Origin: Rhabdophis nuchalis
Taxonomy: Eukaryota > Chordata > Lepidosauria > Squamata > Natricidae
Length of the DNA: 64,000 nt
NCBI GenBank assembly: GCA_039707465.1
Contig: CM077648.1
Span: 14,959,119 to 15,023,118, forward strand
Direction: 5' to 3'
In this document: in pieces, positions 51,778 through 63,308 of the stretch
Position numbering within the stretch: position 1 is the first letter of the stretch
Layout of the letters: every line of letters starts with the position of its first letter
Notes under the pieces: generated by a model
Databases searched by the model: none
Seen by the model: only the letters and a program-made list of their open reading frames with translations
Told to the model about the DNA's origin: nothing
Translations under genes and position numbers: made by a program

Positions 51778-52000
51778 GGCTGGCTCGAAAGGCGTGCCCC
51801 CTCCTAACCATACCGACGGCCTCCGAATCCAATGGCGATATCCGTTTTGCTCTGCGACTTCATGGAGAGCTAACCCTAACCCTAAGTGGAATTTTCCCCA
51901 ATGGGATTTTCTCATGTATTTTGCCAGGAAATGTACAGAAGGCCGGCTCGAAAGGCGTGCCCCCTCCTAACCATACAGACGCCCTCCGAATCCAATGGAT
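51778..52000. repeat. Two-copy direct repeat, 164-bp spacing
   Basis: ggctcgaaaggcgtgccccctcctaaccata occurs at about 51,783 and 51,947, each followed by ccgaatccaatgg. Between them is ctaaccctaaccctaag. Confidence 0.9.
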
Positions 52001-53045
52001 AGGGAAAAAAAGTTGGATTAATGAAGTCTTTCCCAATTCCAAGAAATTGAGCACGCACACAGTTTTGCTGATCCCCCATCCAGAGGCCATACATTCTAAT
52101 ACAAATAAAACTAATAAAATAATTATGATAATAACTTCAAAAGGGAGACAGGGGCTTGGGCAGAAATTTTAGAAGGTAGGCAATGGAAGAAGGTAGAGAT
52201 GAGGGAAATACCCAGATTGAATAGCCAAAAAGTGGGTGCAGACAGAGACAAAGATCCAAGAGAGGAATATGGGAGGCAAGTCAAAAAAAGCATAGCAATT
52301 AAAGTATTAAAGCGGGTAAGAGATGATGGATAGATGATTTCTCTTTATTTTTGTTGTTCTGATTTGCTTTTCTTTTTCTCTATCTTTTCTTTCTTTTTTT
52401 AGGTAGGTGACATGACTAGAAGCTAGGTAAAATAGAAAGAAAACATCTTTTAATAAAGGGTGACATAATTGAAAGTTAGAATAAGATAGAAATAAGAGAA
52501 AGGGGGAATATTAATGTATACACATAAAATAAGAACAATAATAAGAGAAAGCATGGAATAATTGAATAAAGACAGACTGCAACTTAATAGAAATATGTAT
52601 TACTATTAGAAATATATGTTGGTTGAATGTAATAACTATGATTAATTTTATAATTTTATTTGTATTTGAATGAAAAACATGATAATTTAATAATGTAAAA
52701 TTCCTTACCAGCCCCACCTCTTAGAAATCCATGAAATTCTTGCTCTGTTCAGACGTTTTTAGAAGTAAAGCTGACCTTTTAGTCCTCCCCTCCAAGATAT
52801 TTACTAGATAATTTAAAAGGCCAAGAAATTATAGTATTCAGAAACCAGGAATGTGAAGCTCTATAGTTGCTAAATTGAGGTTGTAAACAAGAGTTCTCTG
52901 AAAACTGAAGATAAGTCTCCATCTAGTGGCGTAGTGTTTCAACAACATTATTTAGTAATGATAGGTAATTAAAAGACGTTAGCGGTCTTGACCGATTGCA
53001 TTATATCGGTGCTTTATAAATTTGGCAAGTTTGAGAAACACTACA
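52001..53045. other. Intergenic AT-rich stretch
   Basis: No recognised element. A-rich on the plus strand from 52,440 to 52,700. Confidence 0.35.
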
Positions 53046-53053
53046 CTAAATTC

Positions 53054-53316
53054 CAGTGGTGGGCTCCGGCTGCTGCTACTGCCGGTTCGCTCAGGGATGT
53101 GACGGGCGTGCGCGCTTCAGGCGCATGCACAATATTTAAAAAATGCTTCTGTGCATGTACAGAAGCCAAAACCAAGATGGCAGTGCCATAGGTGCCACCA
53201 AGAGAACCAGTTTGGGGGCATGGCAGGCCTGAGTCGCTGCCGGTTCCAGCGACCCAGGCTGCCAAGGCATTACCTTTACAGCCCAACCAGGCCGAACCGG
53301 TTGGAACCCACCTCTG
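53054..53316. mobile_element. hAT-like miniature element, 263 bp
   Basis: Ends cagtggtgggctccggc and gaacccacctctg, perfect duplication CTAAATTC (53,046-53,053 and 53,317-53,324). Confidence 0.92.
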
Positions 53317-53374
53317 CTAAATTCTAATCTGAGCTGGTTTGGTATTTTGTGTAAACTCAGGTACAATCTTTGGT

Positions 53375-53920
53375 ACAAGCAATCCTCAACTTACAACCAT
53401 TTGTTTGGTGACTGTTTAAAGTTACGATTCCACTGAAAAAGTAACTTACGGTTGATCGGTTCTTGCACTTACAATAGTTGCAGCATCTCCACTGCAAAGT
53501 GATCAAAATGTGGGTACTTGACAACTGGCATGTATTTTACAATGGCTGCAGTGATCAGGGATCATGTGATCACCATTTGCAACCTTGCCAGCCAGCAAAG
53601 TTGATGGGGGAAGCCAGATTTGCTTAATGACTATATGATTCACTTAATAACTGCAGGAATTCACTTAACCAACCAGGGAAGGGGTCTGCAAAGTCGGCTC
53701 TTTTAAGAGTGGTGGACTACAACTCCCAGAATTCCCCAGCCGACTGGCTGGGGAATTCTGGGAGTTGAAGTCCACCAGTCTTAAAAGAGTCAACTTTGCA
53801 GACCCCTGAACTAGGGCAAATATATATATATATCATAACATCTGATTTGGCTCGCTTAACAACTGTCCTGCTTAGCAATGGAAACTCTAGTCCCAATTGT
53901 GCTTGTAAGTCGAGGACTAC
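53375..53920. mobile_element. Family-A repeat interrupted by a MITE
   Basis: From agcaatcctcaacttacaac to gtaagtcgaggactacct. Bases 53,679-53,808 are a palindromic MITE flanked by aaccaggg and aactaggg (7 of 8). Confidence 0.75.
53679..53808. mobile_element. Palindromic hAT-like MITE, 130 bp
   Basis: Hairpin aaggggtctgcaaagtcggc to ctttgcagacccctg inserted in the family-A repeat. Confidence 0.85.
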
Positions 53921-54059
53921 CTGATAATGCCTTGGTCTAACTTTGGTAATACATTCACTATCAGTTTAGTGTTGCCATATTTCTTTCCAAATCAGTATCA
54001 ATGCTTATCAGTAATAGCATCAGTACATAGTAGGAATAAGGAATCATGTGGATTTTATT

Positions 54060-54840
54060 CCACTAGTTGACTATAAGGGGACAGTGTTCATCTCTGTTTC
54101 AAGGCCATAAGCCAGCTCTGTCTGAAGACATGTCTGCGGTCATGTGGCCAGCAGGACATCATGGAGGGCGGTTACCTTCCCATCAAAGTGGTACCTATTT
54201 ATCTACTCACATTTGCATGCATTCAAACTGCTAGGTGTGGCTTTCCGGGTGCGCTTCAAGATACTAGTGACCACCTTTAAAGCGCAACATGACAAGGGAC
54301 CTGGTTATCTGCAAGATCGCCTCCTGTTGCCAAATACCTCCCACCGACCAGTCCGCTCCCACAGAGAGGGCCTCCTCAGGGTGCCGTTGGCCAGACAATG
54401 TCGCCTGGTGACCCCCAGGGGGAGAGCCTTCTCTGTGGCAGCTCCTGCCCTCTGGAATGACCTCCCCCCTGAATTACGCACGATCACTGACCTACGTCTC
54501 TTCCGTTGGGCCCTGAAGACACATCTATTTCGTGCAGCCGGCCTGTCATAGCCTTTTAATTGAGTTTTAGAATAATGGGCCAAACTATTTAATATTTATT
54601 AATTTGTTATTTTAACTTTTGTATTTCCTCTTTTTACTATGGCTGTTCACCGCCCTGAGTCCCGAGAGGGAGAAGGGCGGTATATAAATTAATTAAATAA
54701 ATAAATAGGTTGGCAGGAGCTGGGGCGAGGATGGGAACTCAGCCTGCCACGTGGGGCTCGGGGCTCGAACCCTGGGCTGCCAGCTTTCCAGTCGACAAGC
54801 CTAGGGTCTTAACCTCTGAGCTACTGCATCACTCTATATC
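54060..54840 (-). mobile_element. Sauria-type SINE split by an L2 insert
   Basis: Antisense SINE from ttgactataaggggacagtg to ctgctaggt, then an L2 LINE fragment, then taggttggcaggagctgggg to the tRNA-like end cttaacctctgagcta. Sequence before and after fits the intact SINE order. Confidence 0.85.
54237..54705 (+). mobile_element. L2-clade LINE fragment inserted in a SINE
   Basis: Encodes FRVRFKILVTTFKAQHD, then [20 protein letters not shown] and the C-terminus, followed by caccgccctgagtcccg and an AATAAAT tail. Flanking taggt on both sides may be the target duplication. Confidence 0.88.
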
Positions 54841-54944
54841 ATAGGAAGAAGGAATCTAAAAGAAAGAAAGAAATGGCAGATAGAAAGGGAGGGAGGGAGG
54901 GAGAGTGGGGATAAGAAACAGAATGTAAGGTCTTATAGAGCTGT

Positions 54945-55195
54945 GGCGGCGCAGTGGTTAGAATGCAGTACTGCAGCTAATTCTGCTGGCTGCCTGCAAT
55001 TTGGCAGTTTGAATCTCACCAGTCAAGGTTGACTCAGCTTTTCATCCTTCCGAGATGGGTAAAATGAGGACCCAAATTGTTGGGAGGCGTATGCTGACTC
55101 TGTAAACTGCTTAGAGGGGAGTGTAAAAGCACTGTGAAGCAGTACATAACATAAGGCTAAGTGCTATTGCTATCTTAATTCCTTCTGTTTCTACC
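54945..55195 (+). mobile_element. tRNA-derived SINE, full-length
   Basis: A box ggcgcagtggttagaatgca, B box gcagtttgaatctcacc, and tail with cactgtgaagcagtacataa to aagtgctattgctat. A 5' partial copy is at 55,963. Confidence 0.82.
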
Positions 55196-55224
55196 TGTGC
55201 TGTCCTTTCAAGAACCAAGAATGT

Positions 55225-55690
55225 GGTGGTTATTATTTATTTATTTTTATTTTTCGAATTTATACCCCGCCCTTCTCCTTGTTAGGACTCAGGGCGGCGC
55301 ACAGACATTATTAAAAAACCAATTCAAAACAATATATACTATTAAAAACATATTAAATTAACTTAAAACCCGTGCTAAAAACCCTTTAAAACCCTAAAAA
55401 ATTAAAATTTATAAATAGAAACGGGGGGCTACGCTAGGCCGGCTTGTTGGAATAGGTATGTCTTAAGGCGCTGGCGGAAGAGGCGGAGGTCCAAGGTAGT
55501 GCGAAGGTCGGGGGTAGGTCGTTCCAGAGGGCCGGGCCCACCACAGAGAAGGCCCTTCCCCTGGGTGTCGCCAACCGGCATTGCCCGGCCGACGGCACCC
55601 TGAGAAGGCCCTCTCTGTGGGAGCGGATCGGACGAAGGGATGTATGGGGCAGAAGGCGGTCTCGTATATAGCTAGGCCCCGAGCCATGGG
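55225..55690 (-). mobile_element. L2-clade LINE 3' part, antisense
   Basis: A minus-strand frame 55,434-55,709 encodes SHGSGPSYIRDRLLPHTSLR and [10 protein letters not shown], then a shifted C-terminus. The tail lies at 55,225-55,300. Confidence 0.85.
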
Positions 55691-55962
55691 ATAGACGGCT
55701 TCTGAACACTCCTGTTCATTTGTGTCTATCTGCTTCAAATTGTTTCACACTGAGCTCTCCAGTTTAGCCAAGCACTTAAGTGATGAATCACTTCCTTTGG
55801 CTCATTTTAAAGGAGGCGGCCTGCAAATCTTTATAATTAGACTACATCGATGCTGTGTGGAGTGGATGCTGTTGGCAACAAGCAGAGAGATTTCTATTCA
55901 GAGAAAGGACAGTGATCCCATAATGTGGCCTTCTGAACTCCAATACTCCGTATTTTCCAAAG

Positions 55963-56063
55963 TGCCGCAGTGGCGCAGTGGTTAGAGTGCAGTACTGCAG
56001 CCTACTTCTGCTGACTGCCGGCTACCTGCAATTTGGCAATTCAAAAAAATGTCATAAAAACTG
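55963..56063 (+). mobile_element. tRNA-derived SINE, 5' part only
   Basis: ccgcagtggcgcagtggtta to ggcaattcaaa matches the first 100 bp of the SINE at 54,945, ending in the B box. Confidence 0.7.
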
Positions 56064-56071
56064 ATCTGGTT

Positions 56072-56392
56072 CAGGAGTGAAACGCTCTGCTACTGGTTCA
56101 CTTTGCTACTGGTTTGCTTGGTGTGCACATGCACACCATTCGCCCAAACCGATAGTAAAAAAATGCTACCAGTTTGGGAAAACCAGTAGTTCTGATGATC
56201 ATCTGTGCAACAATCATCTGTGCCGGGCAATTAGAAATTGTGCGGCACAGCTGATCATTTCACAGCTGATTGTCAGAGCTACCAGTTTGCCCAAACCGGT
56301 AGCATTTTTTTACTACCAGTTTGGGCAAACCAGTAGCATTTTTTACTACTGGTTCAGGTGAACCGGTCCAAACCGCTAGCATTTCACCCCTG
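56072..56392. mobile_element. hAT-like miniature element, 321 bp
   Basis: Ends caggagtgaaacgctc and agcatttcacccctg. Flanks atctggtt and atctgttc match 6 of 8. The core repeats the phrase ccagtttgggcaaaccagta several times in both orientations. Confidence 0.75.
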
Positions 56393-56479
56393 ATCTGTTC
56401 ATATGGTGACTCCCTTTGCAATTTTCCTGACTTATGACCATAACTGCCGGTTCAATAACAGTTGTACGTCAAGGACATA

Positions 56480-57405
56480 CTTGTAAAAAAAACACCTCGA
56501 TGTAATATTCCAGTAAATGACGGCCTCTGAATAGCCATAGAAAAATATTTTGATGATGTGTAACCATTGTCTATCTATACATAATTGAAGTTAACACCCT
56601 GAGCTCTGGAGTCAGACGATTCATCATGGTGGCAGCCCGTTCTGTTCCTCCACTAATTCTGGCGTTCTGTTTTTCATCTCAGCAGTCATTGTCCCAAAGC
56701 CAAGGAATGTCCTCAATTCGTAGTGTTATTTCCCCCCATAAAGTTATTTCTACTGCAAAAGTACAACTGCTTGCTGATATATCCTGCTGGCAATGGTGTG
56801 AGGTAATTTTGGCTTCATAAATAATTTCACGGCCTACGAACACTGGAAATAGAGAAAAGCGAGGTCCTTGAGTTAAAACTGGGACACCAAAGGTTGCTTT
56901 GCAAGGTAGCCAGTTACAGCCCCAATGTTTTCTTCCGTTTGTATTGGAAGGAGATCAGTGTCTTGCTTTGTCCCCATGTACCCAGGGAGTTGTCGTTTGA
57001 CGGCAAAGTTCGCTGCCTTGCCTGCAGACAGCCTGAGAGGGAGAAATCTTGGTTACAGAGGAACAAAATGTTCACCAGATGCCTCCCTTTCAACCTTGCC
57101 AGTCAAATCTTTAAGCGAGCCAAGAACTGGGTTTATTTAGTTTTCGGTTAGTTATTCCAGCAAAGGCACAGCATTGGCCGAAGCAGCTGGAAAGGCAGAG
57201 TTAAATTCCAAAGGAAAAACAGGCTTGAATAACTTTATTAAGCTGAGGGAGCACCCAGCATCCAATTGTGGATTCCAAGGTAGACACGTCGCAAAATATC
57301 GCTTCCTCCAAGCATTTCTCTCTTTTTTTTTTTTGCGGGTTCTGAGAAACAAAGCGATGAAAAGCAAAAAGTTAAAAAGTGGAAGCAGAAAATGTCAGAA
57401 GAGTA
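56480..57405. other. Intergenic, possibly unique sequence
   Basis: About 900 bp without known repeat ends. Open frames at 56,894-57,151 and 57,174-57,530 show no domain I recognise and no splice context. Confidence 0.35.
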
Positions 57406-57407
57406 TA

Positions 57408-57539
57408 ACGTTTCTCAACTTTGGCGACTTGAAGTCCTATGGACTTCAACTCCCAGAATTCACAGATAGCATAGCTGGCTGGGGGACTCTGGGAGTTGAA
57501 GTCCACAGGACTTCAAGTCGCCAAGGTTGAGAAACGCTG
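57408..57539. mobile_element. Palindromic hAT-like MITE, about 132 bp
   Basis: Hairpin gtttctcaactttggcgact to gccaaggttgagaaacgctg. Flanking gtataac and gtataaa suggest the duplication. Confidence 0.85.
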
Positions 57540-57904
57540 GTATAAAAAGCTTGGTGCTTTTGATTCCACTTGAAGATCACGATCGGGCTACAAAAAAAAA
57601 AAGAGAAAGTGGGAGTTTCATTTTGGAGAGGTTTCTTAATTTTCAAGAAGGCTCTCCCCTCCAGAACTTGAAATAGGTAATCTATTTATTAATAGTTAAG
57701 CTATTTGGCATTTAAAAAAAAACTTACAACAATTTGCAACTTCCCATCATGAAGACTAGAAGCCAGAAAAGGAGACTGGGGGGAAAAGAAGAAAGAGACA
57801 CGATGTATCTCTCGGAGGTGTTGTTGTTGGAGGGAATGAGAAAAGAGTTTGCGATTTCTCAAGTACCGCACACCAGCAGGATTTGATTCCATTTGATTTT
57901 TATC

Positions 57905-58265
57905 CCACCACTAGCTGATAACCCGGTGTTGCCCAGATATTTATTTATAGGGGGAAAATGTCCGGACCAAACGTAATTTCTAATGTTGGATTTTCCCTCT
58001 TACCAGAGGAAGCTCCCTTGTGGAGTACTGTGAAGCCGTTAGCATGGCAACTCCACTGTGTTGTACAGTAGAATCCATTTTACGGCAGTACAGTAGAAGC
58101 CATTTTAAGACACAGCAGGCTGTATCTTAACAAAACACACACTCTGATGAGATGTTAGGGGTGTCTTACCCCCCCACCATATTTTTCCCCCAGAGAGTAA
58201 GTCATCTGCGTACCAAGTTTGGTTGAAATTGTTTGAGGCATTCCAGAGTTATGCTGGAACATACA
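57905..58265. mobile_element. Dispersed repeat (gataacccggtgttgccc family)
   Basis: Begins agctgataacccggtgttgc and ends accaagtttggttgaaattg to gttatgctggaacatacaca. This end-to-end arrangement is familiar from squamate repeats, but I cannot assign the class. Confidence 0.5.
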
Positions 58266-58269
58266 CATC

Positions 58270-58520
58270 GGGGGTGGGTCCTAGCCGGTGTTACTGCTAT
58301 TTCATTCATGGGTGTGCTTCACATGCGTGCATACACATGCACTGGGTACATACTGTGTGCGCATGCATAGTTCAATGGAAATTGTTCTGCGCATTCGCAG
58401 AACTCAAAAACAAGATGACGGCGATGACTGCGGCAACCAGGGAACCAGGTTTGGAGGCGTGGCCAGCCTGGGTCGCTGCTTGTTCTGCGACCCAGGCTGG
58501 CATACCGCTACTGGTTCGAT
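58270..58520. mobile_element. Dispersed hAT-like repeat
   Basis: gggggtgggtcctagccggt to ctggcataccgctactggttcg resembles 53,054-53,316, with a shared gcctgggtcgctgc segment. Right end is missing. Confidence 0.55.
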
Positions 58521-58635
58521 TAATTTTATAAATAAGTCAAGGTGGCAAGTTTACCCGAATTCTCCTTCCTCCTCTTATTTTCATCACAACAACACCCCTG
58601 TGTGGTGAGTTGGGCTAAGAAAAGAACCCCTAGCT

Positions 58636-58732
58636 CAGGGGTCTGCAAAGTTGGCTCTTTTAAGACTGGTGGACTTCAACTCCCAGAATTGAAGTTCACC
58701 AGTCTTAAAAGAGCCGACTTTGCAGACCCCTG
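58636..58732. mobile_element. Shortened palindromic MITE, 97 bp
   Basis: Central loop deleted. Perfect duplication CCCTAGCT (58,628-58,635 and 58,733-58,740). Confidence 0.92.
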
Positions 58733-58744
58733 CCCTAGCTCAAG

Positions 58745-58840
58745 GTTGGCCAATCAGTTTTCATGCCTAAGGTAACACTAGAACTCACAGTCTCCCAGTT
58801 TCTAGGCCAGGACCTTCACCCCTAAACCAAAGTGGCTTTC
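58745..58840 (-). mobile_element. tRNA-derived SINE fragment, antisense
   Basis: Complement of the SINE at 22,821: ctagaactcacagtctccca, accttcacccctaaaccaaag. Confidence 0.6.
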
Positions 58841-59282
58841 TGAGGACTTGCGGGCTTCATCTGATTTTCTGTATTTTTGACTGACAGCGATTCTCCAGAA
58901 AGACAAACTGCAATATTCCCCATGCCAATGAAAAATAACAAATGTTTAAAATCTCCTGAGGTGCGGATTGGGTTTAAATTGCACTAGGGATGCTGCCAAA
59001 GCTTGCTGTGAAGAATATACAAACAAGTTTATTACATTCCTTGTTTAGGGGAATATAAATTCCAGCTGTTGGAAATCAAAACCATTTCCATTCTTCGTCA
59101 CAGAAACAGATCTTTGGGTGAAAACGGAACAAACATAAATTCAGCAATCTTTCTTTTAACAAAGCTGGATGTCACTGAAGCTATGAATCTCTTCAACAGT
59201 ATTGGAGATGCGTTTTACCTTTTTTTTTTCAAATTCTACTCAGTTGTTACTGGATTCTAACTGGAGAGTAACAGTAATACAC

Positions 59283-59505
59283 ATTTGCTAGAACTAAGGA
59301 GAAATTTCCAGACAGTGAGAACAATTTAATCAGTGGAATGGTTTACTTTCAGAAACTGTGGGAACTCCATCACTGGAGTTTTTCAAGAAGACACTGGACA
59401 ACCATTTTTCTAGAATGAGCGAAGGAGAAGGTCTCCTGCTTCACCAGGGGGTTGGACTAGAAGACCTCCAAGGTCCCTTCCAATCTTATTATTCTATGTT
59501 CTGTG
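59283..59505 (+). mobile_element. CR1 LINE 3' end, older copy
   Basis: aactaaggagaaatttccag to ggttggactagaagacctcc, ending attattctatgttctg, the ATTCTATG-like tail typical of CR1 and unlike the TATTG tails elsewhere in the window. Confidence 0.82.
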
Positions 59506-59684
59506 CTTGGATGACCAGCAAAGATATTCCTTGTTAAAAGAATAGTATAAATGAGCAATAGTAGAATAAAAGGAAGTATCCTTTGAGCTGATTCATTGAG
59601 AGCTTTATTTATAAAAGGAAACTTTGTGGAAAAAGAAATGATCTCCTTACCAGAAATTTTGGGAAATTGTGCAGTTGTGTAATG

Positions 59685-59779
59685 CAGGGGTCTCCAACCT
59701 TTGCAACTTTAAGTCTGGCTGGAGAAGTCTGGGAGCTGAAGTCCTTCAGACTTAAAGTTGCAAAGGTTGGAGACCCCTG
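59685..59779. mobile_element. Shortened palindromic MITE, 95 bp
   Basis: Asymmetric: the left arm stops early, the right arm is whole. Perfect duplication GTGTAATG (59,677-59,684 and 59,780-59,787). Confidence 0.92.
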
Positions 59780-60079
59780 GTGTAATGGGAACGTCACACC
59801 ACTGAAGGGCTAGGAGCCAATCAGCTTATGCTTTCTTCACCACAGACCTGTGAGTAAGATACTGATCAGGTTTGCACCTCAAACTAACCCATGAGGATTT
59901 GTTATTGATTTGGTTTTGAGCTCATGTTTCATGAAAACTCAACTCATATAGACCTTCAAAGTCTTGTGGTTTAGTCCATGTGGAGCTACAATACTGTGAC
60001 TTATCAAACCATAATTAAATTACAAAGTCACATGCAGTGGGAAGTCAGTTATTGGTTCAGAGAAGTTATAACTTCTTTT

Positions 60080-60735
60080 TTTCAAACACAAGTTTTTTTT
60101 ATTTTTGGTTACATATTTACCGTTAAGATTCTTTTATAAACAAACAGTTTTCCGGTTCCCCCTTTAACATTCTCACATATACATAATTCATTTTACATTA
60201 TATTTCCATTTCCAATTTTAGTCGCATTATTTTCTTCCCATAGTCCATCTTAGACTTATTTTTTTCTTAACACATAAACAATGTCATTACTTATCCCTTC
60301 CGAAATAAACCACATTTTATCATTTCATTTCCATCTGTTTTCTATAGGTAGTAATAGCTCTTCAAATTCAGTTTTTGTATAATAAGCATTTTACTTCATT
60401 AGTTTCCACAGTCAATAATGATTAATATAACTCCCATACATCTTAATTAGCTGCATATCATTGCTAGGATTAACGTATTTCATTTTATTCTACTAATCCC
60501 CTGTTCCTAGATTCTTTTTTCCCCTCTTTTTATATGTATTATGTCTTTTCTTCTGAACCTTTTATATCACTTTTCTACAGATTGTTTAGATAACCCTCCC
60601 TGGGATTTCTCCCTCCCTCCCTCCTCTCCCTGCCACTATTTATTTCTTTATTTTTGGCTAATTCCTTTTTTGGATACCCTTTCCCTTTTTTCCTCTCTGC
60701 TTTTTCTGTGACTCTGTAAATCTTCATGAAATTGT
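60080..60735. other. T/C-rich intergenic block
   Basis: Strong strand bias (T and C on the plus strand), phrases ttcttttttcccctctttt and ctccctccctcc. Resembles 25,790-26,345. Class unknown. Confidence 0.4.
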
Positions 60736-60741
60736 CTAACT

Positions 60742-60839
60742 CAGGGGTCTGCAAAGTCGGCGCTTTTAAGACTGGTGGACTTCAACTCCCAGAATTCCCC
60801 AGCCAGCAGTCTTAAAAGCGCCGACTTTGCAGACCCCTG
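60742..60839. mobile_element. Shortened palindromic MITE, 98 bp
   Basis: Ends caggggtctgcaaagtcggc and its complement. Flanks gtctaact and gtctagct match 7 of 8. Confidence 0.9.
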
Positions 60840-60844
60840 GTCTA

Positions 60845-61140
60845 GCTGGTTTTTATTTATTATTTATTTATTTATTCATTTTATTAAATGTATAGACCGC
60901 CCCCTCTCCCCCATGGGGACTGGGGGCGGTGCACAGGAAATTAAAAATCCAATAAATACAACAACATACAAAATACAAAATATTAAAACCGAATTAAATT
61001 ACCCCTGTGCTAAAATCAATATTAAAACCCCTAAAACCCTAACAGTTACCCCTTAAAATTCTGATTAAACAATTTCTTTCTGCGGCTAGGTATATTAAAA
61101 AATTAGGCCAGGCCGGCCTGATGGAAGAAATGAGTCTTTT
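60845..61140 (-). mobile_element. L2-clade LINE 3' end, antisense
   Basis: ATTT-rich tail, then cccatggggactgggggcgg and, at the right, ggccaggccggcctgatgga, the reverse of the C-terminal codons. Confidence 0.8.
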
Positions 61141-61344
61141 ATTTTCAGCTTCTTTTTCTACAGTGTTAACTATAACTGGAGAAGTGATAACTTGTGTGAC
61201 TGTTTATACTCACATCGGTAGTATCAAGAACCCTGATAATTTCTAACTGGCATGATTATGTGATGATTAAGGACCATAGGAAATGGAAGATTGGGGAAGG
61301 CTTCCTTTAAAAAGTTCATTTGCCTCATGACTATAAGACTGTGC

Positions 61345-62960
61345 TCCTAACATGGAGATCTCAGATCACGCAACATCCGCGTGCCTGATTATTATCACCC
61401 AGATTAGATGGGTGGGACAGGTCATTAGAATGGATGACCTCTGTATGCCCCACCAGTTGTTCTGTAGTCTGGGAAGAGACTTCAAGGTTAACTCTGCAAG
61501 CACTACTAAGACACTAAGGGAATACCTAAGTGTCTTCCCTTAGAAGACACATTCTTCCTAGAAGAATGAAATACTTTGGGAAATATTAAAAAAGGCAGAA
61601 TATTATATTTCTCTAAAGGAGAAACATGCTCTTGGGAAGCAGCCCCCACCTTTCTTAATAGCCCCAGCAAGGACTGGGCCAGCCTATCTACAAGACAAAA
61701 GACCTTCTGCTCCAGGATGATGGGATTAAGACATGACCCTCCAGGACATAATAGGATTAACCCTCTAGCAGCAGAGGTCACTGCATTGCACAATCTCCTT
61801 AAGGGCATTGCACCAAACTTCAACGAAACCTGGGAGCTCAGACAACCTCAGCTATGACCCCTGCGTGGCCCCGTGGGAGTCTGACAGCAACCAATAGAAT
61901 ACAGGAACAGGAAGTTCAAGCTAAAAGCCCATGAGAAGGTCTAAACCCCCCCTTACTCTCAACTTCATTTTTTTTAGCTGCCCAGAACCACAAACCATCA
62001 TTAAACCATCTTTCCAATCAGCTTCCATGTTTCTAGTGTCTTTCTCCTGGCTTTGAACAGGACTGGATGGATATTTTTCCCAACGACACTGTGAAAGAAA
62101 GTCTACACCCCTGTGACATGATTCCACTGTTGGAAGAAATGTCCTTCTGGGTTCAGTTCCAAGTGGGGGGAAAGACACTGGAAACATGGAGGCTGCTTGG
62201 AAAGATGGTTTAATGGTGGACAGAATCCCATGGCCTGAGGTCCTGGGGAAAAGGTGATCACATGCTTCTAGATGTTGGGTGAAGAAGAAAAGAGAGAACG
62301 AGATGCTTAAAGTTCCTGGCTTTGTATTCTTTGTTCAGCCTCTCAGTTTCCTGTTCTTGTGTAAGAAATGTATTCTGATTGGTTTTCAGACTCCCATGTG
62401 GCCACGCAGGGGCAACTCTCTAGGCTGTGTTTTGAGTCCAAGTTTGGTTGAGCATTGCTTCTTCCCAGATGCCATGTGGTGAGTTTCTGTAGAAGGGTAA
62501 GCCTATCTTTGCTATGTAGAGTAGACTATCTCAGGACCCCTAATGGCCCATTGAGAAAAGTGGGGGCTATTAAGAGTGAGTCTGTGTCCTGCCTAAAAAC
62601 ATGTTTCTCCATTTCTTATCCAGGGAAATATAATATTCTGCCTTTTCAATGTTTCCTAGGATATTTCATTTTTCTAACTTCCTACACCACCAAGGAAACG
62701 TCAAGCTTGCAACTGCTGACAGAACCCTCTGGCAAGCTCTGTGTTATGACGCCTCTCCCACCAGCTTTGAAGACAGGCGCCACCAAAGCCATGAATGGCA
62801 TCAGTGTCACAGACTAACATCCACAGTTATTACAAGAATGGACTTTCAATGTCCCCGTTGTGCTGGACTCTGGGCTGCAAAGTCACCTCCATATCCACAG
62901 ATGGACTGCAAATCAGTATGTCTTCTAACCTGGAGGACTTCCACAATTACCTTTTTTTAA
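61345..62960 (+). mobile_element. LINE C-terminal remnant split by an insertion
   Basis: Bases 61,352-61,520 encode ITQIRWVGQVIRMDDLCMPH, matching the QLRWxGHVxRMxD segment near the C-terminus of a widespread vertebrate LINE. Bases 62,690-62,960 encode ATADRTLWQALCYDASPTSF and then MDFQCPRCAGLW, the next segment and a zinc-finger-like end. Together they form one decayed ORF end interrupted by about 1.1 kb. Confidence 0.65.
61557..62677. mobile_element. Inserted element with long inverted ends
   Basis: Left end tagaagaatgaaatactttg to aaggcagaatattatatttc is the complement of the right end gaaatataatattctgcctt to ggatatttcatttttcta, over roughly 130 imperfect bases. A second right end is at 63,445-63,560. 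No coding domain recognised inside. Confidence 0.7.
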
Positions 62961-63308
62961 GTGTTGGAAGAAATGTCCTGGGTTCAGTTCCAAGTGGGGG
63001 GAAAGACACTGGAAACATGGAGGCTGCTTGGAAAGATGGTTTAATGGTGGACAGGTCCACATGGCCTGAGCTCCTGGGCAAAAAGGTTATCACATGCTTC
63101 TAGACATTGGGTGAAGAAGAAAAGAGAGAGAAGAACTTGCTGAGACTTCCTGGATTTTTTATACTCTCTATTCAGCCTCTCTGTTTCCTGTTCTTGTGTA
63201 AGAACTGCATTCTGATTGGTTGTCAGACTCCCATGGGGCCACGCAGGAGCAACTCTTTAGGTTGTGCTTTGAGTCCAAATTTGGTTCGGCATTGCTTTTT
63301 CCCAGGTG
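62128..63308. repeat. Direct repeat of about 345 bp, 835 bp apart
   Basis: tgttggaagaaatgtcc to ttcccagatgccatgtgg (62,128-62,478) matches 62,962-63,309 with small indels. The second copy starts at the end of the LINE remnant. Confidence 0.85.

Noticed and set aside
51868..51886. Interstitial telomere repeat
   Set aside because: Only about 2.5 CTAACC-type units, too short to claim.
56894..57151. Possible exon (85 codons, RCLACRQPEREKSW)
   Set aside because: No recognisable family and no convincing splice sites; left as unassigned intergenic sequence.
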